Origin: Paludibacterium sp. B53371
GTDB taxonomy: Bacteria; Pseudomonadota; Gammaproteobacteria; Burkholderiales; Chromobacteriaceae
DNA: 64,000 nucleotides
Reading direction: 5' to 3'
NCBI RefSeq assembly: GCF_018802765.1
Contig: NZ_CP069163.1
Coordinates: forward strand, 1,240,001-1,304,000
The translations under genes and the position numbers were made by a program. The first letter of the stretch is position 1. Every line of letters begins with the position of its first letter. Below, piece by piece: positions 51,451 through 59,943 of this stretch. Below the pieces are notes generated by a model. That model was not told the origin of the DNA, did no database searches, and saw nothing but the letters and a program-made list of their open reading frames with translations.

Positions 51451-52329
51451 TCATGCGGCGGTTTCTTCCAGCCAGCGACAGAAGGCGGTGACCGTCGGGT
51501 CGTCGCTGCCGGCGCGAGGGACAATCCAGCAGAAATCCCGCACCGGTACGACCGGGCTCTGCAGCGGGGCGCGCAGCAGTCCCTGATCGATGAGCTGCTG
51601 GGCCATCGGCAATGGGCCCAGCACGACCCCCAGGCCGTCACAAGCCGCCTGCAGGGCCAGTGAGAAGCGGTCGAAATGCATCTCCGCCGCCGGTTTCAGC
51701 TCGGCCACGCCGGCCAGCGTCAGCCAGCGTGGCCAGGCGGTTGGTCGCGCGTCGGCATGCAGCAGGGTGTGGGCAATCAGGTCGCCCGGCTGGCTGATCG
51801 GCTGCCGGTCCAGCAAGGCCGGACTGGCCAGCGGCAATTCCCACTCCTTGAGGAAAGGGCGCGCAATGTGGCCGGGCCAGTCGCCCGGCCCGCGGCGGAT
51901 GGCGATGTCAAACGGGGCATCCAGCCGGCTGATGTCACGGTCAGAGGTGGCGAGGTGCAGCACCAGATCCGGATACTGCTCACGAAAGCTGGCCAGGCGC
52001 GGCAGCAGCCAGTAGCTGGCAAAGGTCGGGGTGGCATTGACGGCCAGACGCCGCTGCCGGTCAGGCTGTTGCAGTTGCGCCGTGGCATTGGCGATCAGGT
52101 CGAGGCCGTCCTGCACCTGCACCAGATAGCGCCAGCCGGCATCGGTCAGGCGTACCCGGCCACCCCGCCGTTCGAAGAGGGCCATGCCCAGCCAGTCTTC
52201 CAGCTGCTTAATCTGTTTGCTCACAGCGCCATGCGTGACGAACAATTCGCTGGCGGCGGCGGAAAAGCTTTCCAGCCTAGCGGCAGCCTCGAAAACCCGG
52301 AGTGAGTTGAGGGGAGGGAAATGGTTCAT
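51451..52329 (-). CDS. LysR-family regulator, GcvA-like
   Basis: This 292-residue regulator has an N-terminal HTH (FSAAASELFVTHGAVSKQIK) and an effector domain beginning LAVNATPTFASYWLLPRLAS, which is the GcvA-type style. It ends FCRWLEETAA, close to GcvA family members. It is divergent from acnB, but whether it controls acnB is unknown. An inverted repeat just before its start could be its operator. Confidence 0.88.
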   Translation of the reverse strand: MNHFPPLNSLRVFEAAARLESFSAAASELFVTHGAVSKQIKQLEDWLGMALFERRGGRVRLTDAGWRYLVQVQDGLDLIANATAQLQQPDRQRRLAVNATPTFASYWLLPRLASFREQYPDLVLHLATSDRDISRLDAPFDIAIRRGPGDWPGHIARPFLKEWELPLASPALLDRQPISQPGDLIAHTLLHADARPTAWPRWLTLAGVAELKPAAEMHFDRFSLALQAACDGLGVVLGPLPMAQQLIDQGLLRAPLQSPVVPVRDFCWIVPRAGSDDPTVTAFCRWLEETAA

Positions 52330-52330
52330 G

Positions 52331-52349
52331 CTGTGATTTTAGCTCACAG
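52331..52349. promoter_or_regulatory. Inverted repeat at the LysR-acnB divergent region
   Basis: CTGTGA (52331-52336) and TCACAG (52344-52349) are separated by seven bases. It resembles a CRP site, which has six, but is one base longer. Being just upstream of the LysR ATG, it may be an autoregulatory LysR site. Confidence 0.4.
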
Positions 52350-52515
52350 TGCTTGTGGCGAATACTCGTTTGAATGCTGGCCCTGAAAGGCGTAATCTTC
52401 AGCTCACTACAAAGGCATAAACAAAGAGGCGAATTCAGCCCGGTTTATGTAAGCCATTGCCCACCCGCCGGAACGCGAGCGCGGCCGGCCAACCACAGCA
52501 AAGAAGGTCCATGTC

Positions 52516-55107
52516 ATGTTAGAAGCCTATCGTCAGCATGTCGCCGAGCGCGCAGCGCTGGGCATTCCGCCCCTGCCGCTGTCGGCGAAGCAGGTTGAAG
52601 AACTGGTCGAGCTGCTGAAAAACCCGCCCAAGGGCGAGGAAGACACGCTGGTTGACCTGATTACCTATCGCGTCCCGCCGGGCGTGGATGATGCCGCCAA
52701 GGTCAAGGCCTCTTTCCTGGCCGCCGTGGCCGAAGGCACGGTCAAGAGTCCGCTGCTGACCCGCGTGCGCGCCACCGAACTGCTGGGCACCATGCTGGGC
52801 GGCTACAACATCAAGCCGCTGATCGACCTGCTGGACGACGCCGAAGTGGCCGCCGTGGCCGGTGAGGCGCTGAAGAAGACCCTGCTGATGTTTGACGCCT
52901 TCCACGACGTCAAGGAAAAGATGGACAAGGGCAATGCCGTGGCCCGCGCGGTGATGCAGTCCTGGGCCGATGCCGAGTGGTTCACCTCGCGTCCGGAAGT
53001 GGCGCAAAAGATCACCGTCACCGTGTTCAAGGTGCCGGGCGAAACCAATACCGACGACCTGTCGCCGGCGCCGGACGCCTGGAGCCGTCCGGACATCCCG
53101 CTGCACTACCTGGCCATGCTGAAGAATACCCGTCCGGGTGCGGCTTTTGTGCCGGAGGAAGACGGCAAGCGTGGTCCGATCCAGTTCATCGACGACCTGA
53201 AGAAAAAGGGGCACCTGGTGGCCTACGTCGGTGACGTGGTCGGTACCGGTTCCTCGCGCAAGTCCGCCACCAACTCGGTGGTGTGGGCGACCGGCCAGGA
53301 CATCCCGTTTGTCCCGAACAAGCGTTTTGGCGGTGTGACGCTGGGTGGCAAGATTGCGCCGATTTTCTTCAACACCCAGGAAGATTCCGGCTCGCTGCCG
53401 ATCGAAGTCGATGTGTCGCAGCTGGAAATGGGCGATGTAATCGACATCTACCCCTACGCCGGCAAGATCGAGAAGAACGGCGGCGTGGTGGCCGAGTTCA
53501 AGCTCAAGAGCGAAGTGATCCTGGACGAAGTGCGTGCCGGTGGCCGCATCAACCTGATCATCGGTCGTGGTCTGACCAGCAAGGCACGCGAAGCGCTCGG
53601 TCTGGCGGCCTCGACCGTATTCCGCCTGCCCAAGTCGCCGGTAGATAGCGGCAAGGGTTTCACCCTGGCGCAAAAAATGGTGGGTCGCGCCTGTGGTCTG
53701 GCCGAGGGCCAGGGCGTTCGTCCGGGTACCTACTGTGAACCGAAGATGACCACAGTCGGCTCGCAGGACACCACCGGCCCGATGACCCGTGACGAGCTGA
53801 AGGACCTGGCCTGCCTGGGCTTCTCGGCCGATCTGGTCATGCAGTCCTTCTGTCATACCGCTGCCTATCCGAAGCCGGTTGACGTCAAGATGCACAAGGA
53901 ACTGCCGACCTTCATCTCCAGCCGTGGCGGCGTATCGCTGCGTCCGGGCGATGGCGTGATCCACAGCTGGCTCAACCGCCTGCTGCTGCCGGATACCGTC
54001 GGTACCGGCGGTGACTCGCACACCCGCTTCCCGATCGGGATTTCCTTCCCGGCCGGTTCCGGTCTGGTGGCCTTTGCCGCCGCCACCGGCGTGATGCCGC
54101 TGGACATGCCGGAATCGGTACTGGTGCGCTTCAAGGGCAAGCTGCAGCCGGGCGTGACCCTGCGTGACCTGGTCAACGCCATTCCGCTGTACGCCATCAA
54201 GCAAGGGCTGCTGACGGTGGCCAAGGCCGGCAAGAAGAACATTTTCTCCGGTCGCATCCTGGAAATCGAAGGTTTGCCGGATCTGAAGGTCGAGCAAGCC
54301 TTTGAACTGACCGATGCCTCGGCCGAGCGCTCGGCCGCCGGTTGTACCGTGCATCTGGACAAGGCGCCGATCGTCGAATACATGCGCTCCAACATCACGC
54401 TGATGAAGTCGATGATCGCCAATGGCTACGAAGATGCCCGTACCCTGGCCCGTCGCATCCGTTCGATGGAAGACTGGATCGCCAACGGCAAGCTGCTGCA
54501 GGCCGATAAGGATGCCGAGTACGCCGCCGTGATCGAGATTGATCTGGCCGATATCAAGGAACCGATCGTGGCCTGCCCGAACGATCCGGATGACGTGAAG
54601 TTCATGAGCGAAGTGGCCGGCACCAAGATCGACGAAGTCTTCATCGGTTCCTGCATGACCAATATCGGGCACTTCCGCGCCGCCGGCCAGTTGCTGGATG
54701 GCAAGAGCGATATTCCGGTCAAGCTGTGGGTAGCGCCGCCGACCAAGATGGATGCCAAGCAACTGACCGAAGAAGGTTACTACGGCATTCTGGGTCGTGC
54801 CGGTGCCCGCATGGAAATGCCGGGTTGCTCGCTGTGCATGGGTAACCAGGCACAGGTGCGCGAAGGCGCGACGGTGATGTCCACGTCGACGCGTAACTTC
54901 CCTAACCGTCTGGGCAAGAACACCAATGTGTTCCTCGGCTCGGCCGAACTGGCCGCCATCTGCTCCAAGCTGGGCAAGATTCCGACGGTAGAGGAGTATC
55001 AGGCCAATATCGGCATCATCAATCAGAAGTCGGCGGAAGTGTACAAGTACATGAACTTCGACCAGATTGCCGATTACACGGAAGAAGCCGGCTCGGTCAA
55101 GGTCTGA
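52516..55107 (+). CDS. acnB: Aconitate hydratase B (bifunctional aconitase/2-methylisocitrate dehydratase)
   Basis: This 863-residue iron-sulfur enzyme interconverts citrate and isocitrate in the citric acid cycle. The N-terminal HEAT-like domain (about 1-155) and the swivel domain with [16 protein letters not shown] are typical of AcnB. The cluster cysteines lie in [25 protein letters not shown] and [11 protein letters not shown]. Length equals E. coli AcnB (865). The ATG follows an AAGAAGG site, and a strong terminator follows its stop. Confidence 0.97.
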   Translation: MLEAYRQHVAERAALGIPPLPLSAKQVEELVELLKNPPKGEEDTLVDLITYRVPPGVDDAAKVKASFLAAVAEGTVKSPLLTRVRATELLGTMLGGYNIKPLIDLLDDAEVAAVAGEALKKTLLMFDAFHDVKEKMDKGNAVARAVMQSWADAEWFTSRPEVAQKITVTVFKVPGETNTDDLSPAPDAWSRPDIPLHYLAMLKNTRPGAAFVPEEDGKRGPIQFIDDLKKKGHLVAYVGDVVGTGSSRKSATNSVVWATGQDIPFVPNKRFGGVTLGGKIAPIFFNTQEDSGSLPIEVDVSQLEMGDVIDIYPYAGKIEKNGGVVAEFKLKSEVILDEVRAGGRINLIIGRGLTSKAREALGLAASTVFRLPKSPVDSGKGFTLAQKMVGRACGLAEGQGVRPGTYCEPKMTTVGSQDTTGPMTRDELKDLACLGFSADLVMQSFCHTAAYPKPVDVKMHKELPTFISSRGGVSLRPGDGVIHSWLNRLLLPDTVGTGGDSHTRFPIGISFPAGSGLVAFAAATGVMPLDMPESVLVRFKGKLQPGVTLRDLVNAIPLYAIKQGLLTVAKAGKKNIFSGRILEIEGLPDLKVEQAFELTDASAERSAAGCTVHLDKAPIVEYMRSNITLMKSMIANGYEDARTLARRIRSMEDWIANGKLLQADKDAEYAAVIEIDLADIKEPIVACPNDPDDVKFMSEVAGTKIDEVFIGSCMTNIGHFRAAGQLLDGKSDIPVKLWVAPPTKMDAKQLTEEGYYGILGRAGARMEMPGCSLCMGNQAQVREGATVMSTSTRNFPNRLGKNTNVFLGSAELAAICSKLGKIPTVEEYQANIGIINQKSAEVYKYMNFDQIADYTEEAGSVKV

Positions 55108-55121
55108 ACGGATTGAAGCCG

Positions 55122-55159
55122 AAAAAAGCCCGGGGTGCTGCGCGCCCCGGGCTTTTTTT
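55122..55159 (+). terminator. Rho-independent terminator after acnB
   Basis: AAAAAAGCCCGGGG pairs with CCCCGGGCTTTTTT across a short GC-rich loop, and seven T follow. The stem is near perfect and works on both strands, so it may also serve the leftward RTX gene that ends 33 bases away. Confidence 0.92.
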
Positions 55160-55192
55160 ATGATCAGACGTCTGTCGGTCTGATTCGTCCGA

Positions 55193-55921
55193 TCAGAACG
55201 CCTGCGGGCCTTCCATCAGCAGACGGCTCAGTGCCTGTTGTTCGGAGAGACTGCCGCCATCGCTCAAGTCGACGTCCTCAAAGCGGATGTTGATCTGGCA
55301 GTGGCGTTCGTTATTCTGGATGCGCAAGACAGATTGATCCTCACGACTTTCCAGCTTTACCTGCGCATACTGCGCTTCCCCGGGCTGGAAGGGCAGGGGC
55401 AGCCAGATCTGGTCCTCCCCGGGTTCGAAGCCGGAGATCTGGTCATCGCCACACATATCCTGCGCATGCCAGAGCAGAATGTCGCGGCCGCCGCCGCCGG
55501 CCAGATGATCATCGCCCGGGCCGCCACGCAGCAGATCTTCCCCCGGGCCGCCATCCAGTACGTCGTCACCCGCGCCCCCGTCGAGCACATCATTGCCCTG
55601 ATGCCCGAACAGCAGATCATCCCCCGAGCCGCCTTCCTGACGGTCGTGGCCGGCATCACCATGCAGAATGTCGTCGCCTTCGCCGCCCAACTGGGTGTCG
55701 TTACCACCCAGTCCCTGCAGGAAATCATCGCCCCGTCCGCCCAGTTGCAGATCATCGTGCGGGCTGCCGCGCAGCAAGTCATCGCCATCCAGGCCTTGCA
55801 TGTTGACGGCCTGCCTGCCGGCCGTCAGGACGTCATCATCGTCGGTACCGATCAGGGTGATGTCCGGTGAGCCGGGCCGTGACGTGGCGGGCTGGTGGTC
55901 ATGAGGATTGTTCAAATGCAT
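55193..55921 (-). CDS. RTX-repeat calcium-binding protein D
   Basis: This 242-residue protein has about fourteen glycine/aspartate nonapeptides (for example GGEGDDILH, GGAGDDVLD) at residues ~25-150. A C-terminal module (DILLWHAQDMCGDDQISGF, PGEDQIWLPL) follows. The module is the type I secretion target seen in VCA0849-like proteins. There is no N-terminal signal peptide, so export would be by a type I ABC system. Several repeats are irregular (GSPHDDLQL), more so than in its paralogs. The start at 55921 follows AAGGAGAACCTC. It is last of the four paralogs. Confidence 0.85.
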   Translation of the reverse strand: MHLNNPHDHQPATSRPGSPDITLIGTDDDDVLTAGRQAVNMQGLDGDDLLRGSPHDDLQLGGRGDDFLQGLGGNDTQLGGEGDDILHGDAGHDRQEGGSGDDLLFGHQGNDVLDGGAGDDVLDGGPGEDLLRGGPGDDHLAGGGGRDILLWHAQDMCGDDQISGFEPGEDQIWLPLPFQPGEAQYAQVKLESREDQSVLRIQNNERHCQINIRFEDVDLSDGGSLSEQQALSRLLMEGPQAF

Positions 55922-56024
55922 GAGGTTCTCCTTGCTACGTTGATCAAAGTGGCCGACGAATCGATCGGCGCGGCAGGGAGACTAATCGGCGGCGGGTGGT
56001 CCGGCCAGAGGGGCAAAGACGGTT

Positions 56025-56081
56025 ACGCCCTTTTTACCCCCATGTGCAGTTTTATCTGCCGCACAGCGGGAAAAAGGGCGT
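56025..56081. repeat. 57-bp inverted repeat between two RTX genes
   Basis: ACGCCCTTTTT (56025-56035) pairs with AAAAAGGGCGT (56071-56081); CCC and GGG extend the stem past one bulged A. Inside, TGTGC and GCACA form a second stem. It lies 46 bases past the stop of RTX gene C and about 100 bases before gene D. Confidence 0.7.
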
Positions 56082-56126
56082 GAGACACTGTCAGCCGGCT
56101 TGCGCCGTGCTGGCAGTGCCTGGGCG

Positions 56127-57839
56127 TCAGGGCAGCAGGGGCAGAGGGGGTTCTTCACCCAGCATGCGCTGCAGAATCTCGCTATGGCTCATGCTGCCAT
56201 CCTGGAAGAAGTCGCGATGGGTGAAGCGGATCTGGTGCACGATCTGATCCTGCTCGTCGCGTACGTCGAGAATGGCCAGGCCGTTTTGCTCGACCTGCAA
56301 TGCCAGGTGCAGGGCGCGCTCGCCATTGGCGCCGCCGAGTCCGACGAACTGCAGACGGTCTTCGCCGAGGTCGAAGTCTCCGACCTCATCCATGCCATCC
56401 AGATCTTCTCTCTGCCAGACAAAAGTGTCCCCCCCGGCCTCACCCAGCAGGAGGTCGCGACCGCTGCCGCCGCGCAGCATGTCATCGCCATTGCCGCCGG
56501 ACAGGGTATCCCTGCCGGCGCCCCCTTCGAGCCAGTCATCCCCGCCGGCGCCCTCCAGCCAGTCATTGCCCGCGTCGCCGAACAAGGTGCTGCCCAGCGG
56601 ATGGGCGACCAGTTTGTCGTCGCCTTCCAGGCCATACACCGGCAAATCGAGTTCACGGGCATACAGTCGGTCGTCCTGGTCACTGCCGATCACTTGCGAG
56701 GCACTGATGCTGGCGCGCGCCGAGTCGGTCAGCACGCGGTCCAGAATCTGCTCGGTGCTGAGACGGCCCCCCTCGGACAGGTCGACGCCCTTGAAGACGA
56801 TCGTTTGCAGGGTGTCGCCATCGCTGTTGAGGATCTGCAGCCGAGAGCCTTGTGCCTGGTGCTCGAACTTCAGCGAGTGATGCGGATGATCGCCGCGCAG
56901 CAGGATGTCGGTCAGATCCAGCTGATCTTCCCCCGGGGTGAAGTCACGAATGATATCGGTCCCCCCCAGATCGCTGCGTTGCCAGACAAAGGCATCCGCC
57001 CCTTCACCACCGGTCAGGGCATCGTTGCCGCTGCCGCCGCTCAGTACATCGCGACCCTCTCCGCCCTTGAGAATGTCGTCCCCCTCTTCGCCGGAGAGAC
57101 GATCATTGCCCGTGCTGCCATTGAGACGGTCGTTGCCGTTGCCACCAAACAGCCGGTCATCGCCACTATCACCCGACAACAGGTCGTTGCCACTGCCGCC
57201 GTACAAATTGTCATGGCCCTCCTGACCGCGCAGCACATCATTGCCGCTGCCGCCATACAGCGTGTCGTGTCCCAGCCCGCCGCTGAGGGTGTCCTGACCC
57301 TGATTGCCATGCAGCTCGTCGTTGCCTTCTCCGCCGGCCAGCTGGTCATTGCCACTGCCGCCATACAGGGTGTCGTGATCGTCCCCGCCCTTGAGGACAT
57401 CGCGCCCGGCCCCGCCGTAGAGCGTATCCCTGCCACTGCCGCCGTCGAGCTCGTCATCCCCCTGGCCCCCGAGCAAGGTGTCGTCACCGGCCATGCCGAG
57501 AAGCCTGTCGCGGCCATCACCGCCCATCAGTTGATCATCCTCGGTGTGGCCGAGCAGGGTGTCGTCTCCGCTTTCGCCATAAAGCAGGTTCACGCCCTCG
57601 ACCGCGATGATGGTGTCGGCGCCTTCCTTGCCATGGACTTCGTTCATCTGGGCATTCGACGCCACGATCAGATCGTCGCTGCTGCTGCCATGGGTGATGA
57701 GCAGGTCGCCATCCTGCACGCCGCTGAGGTGGCTGTCCTGTCCCACGATCACGATGCCTTCATGGCGCCGGCCGTGCAGTTTTTCATAAAGCGCCTTGGC
57801 GCGGGCTTGCTGGTCTTGCTGGCTGATGAAAAGGTTCAT
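56127..57839 (-). CDS. RTX-repeat calcium-binding protein C, double-unit
   Basis: This 570-residue protein has a non-repeat N-terminus (about 1-65). About 22 RTX nonapeptides follow (GGSGNDQLA, GGEGNDELH and similar), then a complete secretion-type module (FVWQRSDLGGTDIIRDF, PGEDQLDLTDILL). A second block of about eight repeats and a second, diverged module (FVWQREDLDGMDEVGDF) end the protein. It thus looks like two of the small paralogs fused end to end. Calcium would fold the repeats outside the cell. The ATG at 57839 has GAGG at good spacing; longer starts at 57851 and 57911 lack this. No signal peptide is present. Confidence 0.85.
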   Translation of the reverse strand: MNLFISQQDQQARAKALYEKLHGRRHEGIVIVGQDSHLSGVQDGDLLITHGSSSDDLIVASNAQMNEVHGKEGADTIIAVEGVNLLYGESGDDTLLGHTEDDQLMGGDGRDRLLGMAGDDTLLGGQGDDELDGGSGRDTLYGGAGRDVLKGGDDHDTLYGGSGNDQLAGGEGNDELHGNQGQDTLSGGLGHDTLYGGSGNDVLRGQEGHDNLYGGSGNDLLSGDSGDDRLFGGNGNDRLNGSTGNDRLSGEEGDDILKGGEGRDVLSGGSGNDALTGGEGADAFVWQRSDLGGTDIIRDFTPGEDQLDLTDILLRGDHPHHSLKFEHQAQGSRLQILNSDGDTLQTIVFKGVDLSEGGRLSTEQILDRVLTDSARASISASQVIGSDQDDRLYARELDLPVYGLEGDDKLVAHPLGSTLFGDAGNDWLEGAGGDDWLEGGAGRDTLSGGNGDDMLRGGSGRDLLLGEAGGDTFVWQREDLDGMDEVGDFDLGEDRLQFVGLGGANGERALHLALQVEQNGLAILDVRDEQDQIVHQIRFTHRDFFQDGSMSHSEILQRMLGEEPPLPLLP

Positions 57840-57914
57840 GTTTGTCCTCATTCTTTCCGTTTCTGATGCGGGGTTTGGCTGGGGCTGCCTGTGCGGCAGC
57901 CGCTGTGTCATGGG

Positions 57915-58637
57915 TCAGAACTGACCCTGATAGAGCAACTGCTGCAGGATCTCGCCATCGCTGCGGGTGCCGCCGGCCGAGAGGTCCACACCATCAAACA
58001 GGATGGTTTGCATCACCGTGCCCTGGCTGTCGGTGACCAGCAGCTGGCTTTGTCGGGTATCGTGTTGCAGCAGCAAATGACTTTCCGGTGCGTCCTCTGC
58101 CGCATCCTGCAGACGAAAGCCGAACAGCAGCTTGTCCTGCTGCAGCTGGAAACCGGCCAGGGTGTCCGTGCCCCCCAGGTCCTTCCAGTCCCAGTAAAAA
58201 AGGTCATTGCCCTCGCCGCCGGTGAGGCGGTCATGACCCCGACCGCCAACCATCAGATCACTGCCTGTGCCGCCGAACAGCTGGTCCGCACCGTCTCCGC
58301 CGTAGAGCATGTCCTGATCCTCGCCGCCGTAGAGCCGGTCATCGCCTTCGCCGCCAGACAGCGTGTCGCCTCCCTTGCCGCCGCGAAGTACATCACAGCC
58401 CTGCTCGCCATACAGCAGGTCATCGCCGCTGCTGCCGAACAGCTGGTCATCACCGTCACCGCCCCAGAGGCTGTCGTTGCCTTCTCCGGCCTGCAGGATG
58501 TCGTGCCCGCCGCGCCCCTGTAGCCAGTCATCGCCGCGCCCGCCCTGAAGGATGTTGTCGCTGTCGTCACCGATCAGCGTGTCGTCGCCTTTGCTGCCCG
58601 AGAGGAGATTGCGCTCAGGCTCTTTGCTTGTTGTCAT
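57915..58637 (-). CDS. RTX-repeat calcium-binding protein B
   Basis: This 240-residue protein is almost wholly RTX: about fifteen nonapeptides from residue 13 (GSKGDDTLI, GGDGDDQLF, GGEGDDRLY). The C-terminal module follows (FYWDWKDLGGTDTLAGF, then QTILFDGVDLSAGG). The PGED motif of its paralogs is QQD here. It has a candidate promoter and palindrome directly upstream and AGGAG before its ATG. A palindrome GGGTCAG-N2-CTGACCC covers its stop codon. Gene C follows 75 bases later and may be co-transcribed. Confidence 0.85.
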   Translation of the reverse strand: MTTSKEPERNLLSGSKGDDTLIGDDSDNILQGGRGDDWLQGRGGHDILQAGEGNDSLWGGDGDDQLFGSSGDDLLYGEQGCDVLRGGKGGDTLSGGEGDDRLYGGEDQDMLYGGDGADQLFGGTGSDLMVGGRGHDRLTGGEGNDLFYWDWKDLGGTDTLAGFQLQQDKLLFGFRLQDAAEDAPESHLLLQHDTRQSQLLVTDSQGTVMQTILFDGVDLSAGGTRSDGEILQQLLYQGQF

Positions 58638-58719
58638 GGTGTTGCTCCTGTTGATGAATAAGCCCGCCTGGCCGGAAGCGCCCGTCGGCGCAGAAAACTT
58701 TCCGGCTGGTCCGGTTTTG

Positions 58720-58733
58720 TGTAATCGATTACA
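58720..58733. promoter_or_regulatory. Palindromic operator candidate at RTX gene B
   Basis: TGTAATCGATTACA is a perfect 14-bp palindrome. It lies at about +2 to +15 of the predicted leftward transcript, where a bound protein would block transcription. The regulator is unknown. Confidence 0.5.
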
Positions 58734-58741
58734 AGAGCGCC

Positions 58742-58769
58742 AATATAGTGTTTAAAATTGGCTTGTAAA
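58742..58769 (-). promoter_or_regulatory. Sigma-70 promoter of RTX gene B
   Basis: On the leftward strand TTTACA (58764-58769) and TATATT (58742-58747) are 16 bases apart, matching five of six positions each. It lies in a locally AT-rich stretch that also has a GCCAATTT direct repeat. Confidence 0.6.
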
Positions 58770-58877
58770 TTGGCTTTGCCGGGTTTCGGAACAGGCTGAT
58801 CGTCTGGCGGGAGTTTGTCTGTCAGCTGGCGTGCAGCCAGGGCGCCAGCCATGCGGTGGCGCCGGGGAGGAGGGGGG

Positions 58878-59627
58878 TCAGGCGTAGGGAGGGAGATCTT
58901 CCTGCTCGAGGAGGTGCGCCAGGATGGCCTGATCGCTCAGGTTGCCGGCCTGACTCAGATCGAGGTGGTCGAAGACGATCGTCTGCAAACGCTCACCTTG
59001 CAGGTTGAGCAGTTGCAGCTGACTGCCTTCGCTGTCGTGCTGCAGCACAAGGCGCAACGGCGTGCCTTCCGGATCCGGATCAATGCCCAGGCAGTCTTCG
59101 CCGGGGGTAAAGTCGCGGAGATGATCGATGCCGCCCAATTCATCCCATTGCCAGCGGAAGGTGTCGCGTCCCTCTCCGCCGCTGAGCAGGTCATTGCCGC
59201 GGCCGCCATCGAGAATGTCATGACCCGCGCCGCCCAGCAGAACATCGTCGCCATCGCCGCCGGAGAGGTAGTCGAAGCCCTGCTCTCCCTCAAGGACATC
59301 GTTACCCGGCCCGCCATAGAGCAGGTCCCGCCCAGCGCCGCCCCTTAGCCGGTCATCGCCCGGGCCGCCCCTGAGTTGGTCATTGCCAGCCGCGCCACAC
59401 AGCTGGTCGTCACCGTCCGCACCATCAAGCCGGTCTGCCCCGGGGCCGCCGCAGAGATGATCGTCTGCCGGACTGCCTTCCATATCTTGGCTCGCGGCAG
59501 ATGGCGGAATGGCGGATGCTGTTTGCTGCGCATCGGGTTCTGGTGTGGGGGTTTCGCTATTGAGTTGGTTGTAAATGCGTAATGCGTGCTCGACCGCCGG
59601 GGTGTTATGAAATGCGTTGTCGGACAT
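58878..59627 (-). CDS. RTX-repeat calcium-binding protein A
   Basis: This 249-residue protein has an N-terminal non-repeat part (about 1-50, Pro/Thr/Gln-rich). About twelve RTX nonapeptides follow (GGPGDDRLR, GGAGHDILD, GGRGNDLLS), then the shared C-terminal module (FRWQWDELGGIDHLRDF, PGEDCLGI, QTIVFDHLDLSQAG). The ATG at 59627 is chosen because CAGGAGAACACC precedes it, and the same leader form precedes genes B and D. A possible -10 (TATAGT, 59679-59684) lies upstream. No signal peptide is present. It is the first of the four paralogs. Confidence 0.85.
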   Translation of the reverse strand: MSDNAFHNTPAVEHALRIYNQLNSETPTPEPDAQQTASAIPPSAASQDMEGSPADDHLCGGPGADRLDGADGDDQLCGAAGNDQLRGGPGDDRLRGGAGRDLLYGGPGNDVLEGEQGFDYLSGGDGDDVLLGGAGHDILDGGRGNDLLSGGEGRDTFRWQWDELGGIDHLRDFTPGEDCLGIDPDPEGTPLRLVLQHDSEGSQLQLLNLQGERLQTIVFDHLDLSQAGNLSDQAILAHLLEQEDLPPYA

Positions 59628-59943
59628 GGTGTTCTCCTGATCAGAGGGTTGTGCGGTGCCGGTTGGCAAGGTGAAGCGACTATAAGGGCAGGGCGGCCTG
59701 TCTGCAGTCGGCCAAACCGCGTTACCGAATGATCTGGCGCACATCCGCTGCGTTTCCTCGTATCGACGTTCGCCTGTCTGACAGCCCGGCATCAGCGGGA
59801 GAGGGGCTGTGAAACCGATTTCAAAGCGTGACTGTCTGCGTACGGGGCAAGAAGGGATGCGCCGGGCGCCGGTAAAACGCGTTACAATTTGCCCCCGGCC
59901 TGGAGAGGCCGTTTTGCGTGTTCATTGCTTGGTGGGTATCTGC
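59628..59943. other. Divergent region between RTX gene A and the FtsK-type gene
   Basis: These 316 bases carry the leader of RTX gene A and the promoter region of the rightward translocase gene. A TACAAT -10 candidate lies at 59883-59888 for the latter, without a clear -35. Open frame continues through part of it in frame with the translocase, but the encoded residues (59809-59943) do not resemble an FtsK N-terminus. I see no gene or repeat. Confidence 0.4.

Noticed and set aside
52519-54762. 747-residue open frame antisense to acnB
   Set aside because: GC-rich codon bias leaves antisense frames open; the rightward frame is clearly aconitase B over its whole length.
56100-57866. 588-residue open frame antisense to RTX gene C (and a similar one at 57891-58523)
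   Set aside because: The repeated glycine/aspartate codons leave the opposite strand free of stops. The antisense protein has no family features, and the leftward frame has full RTX motifs and a ribosome binding site.
57912-57927. Palindrome over the stop codon of RTX gene B as a regulatory site
   Set aside because: Seven-pair arms with a two-base loop cannot form a good RNA hairpin, and the position in coding sequence makes an operator unlikely.
55500-59450. Short regular DNA repeats that might suggest a CRISPR array
   Set aside because: The period is 27 bases, in frame with nonapeptides, and there are no spacers; these are RTX protein repeats.
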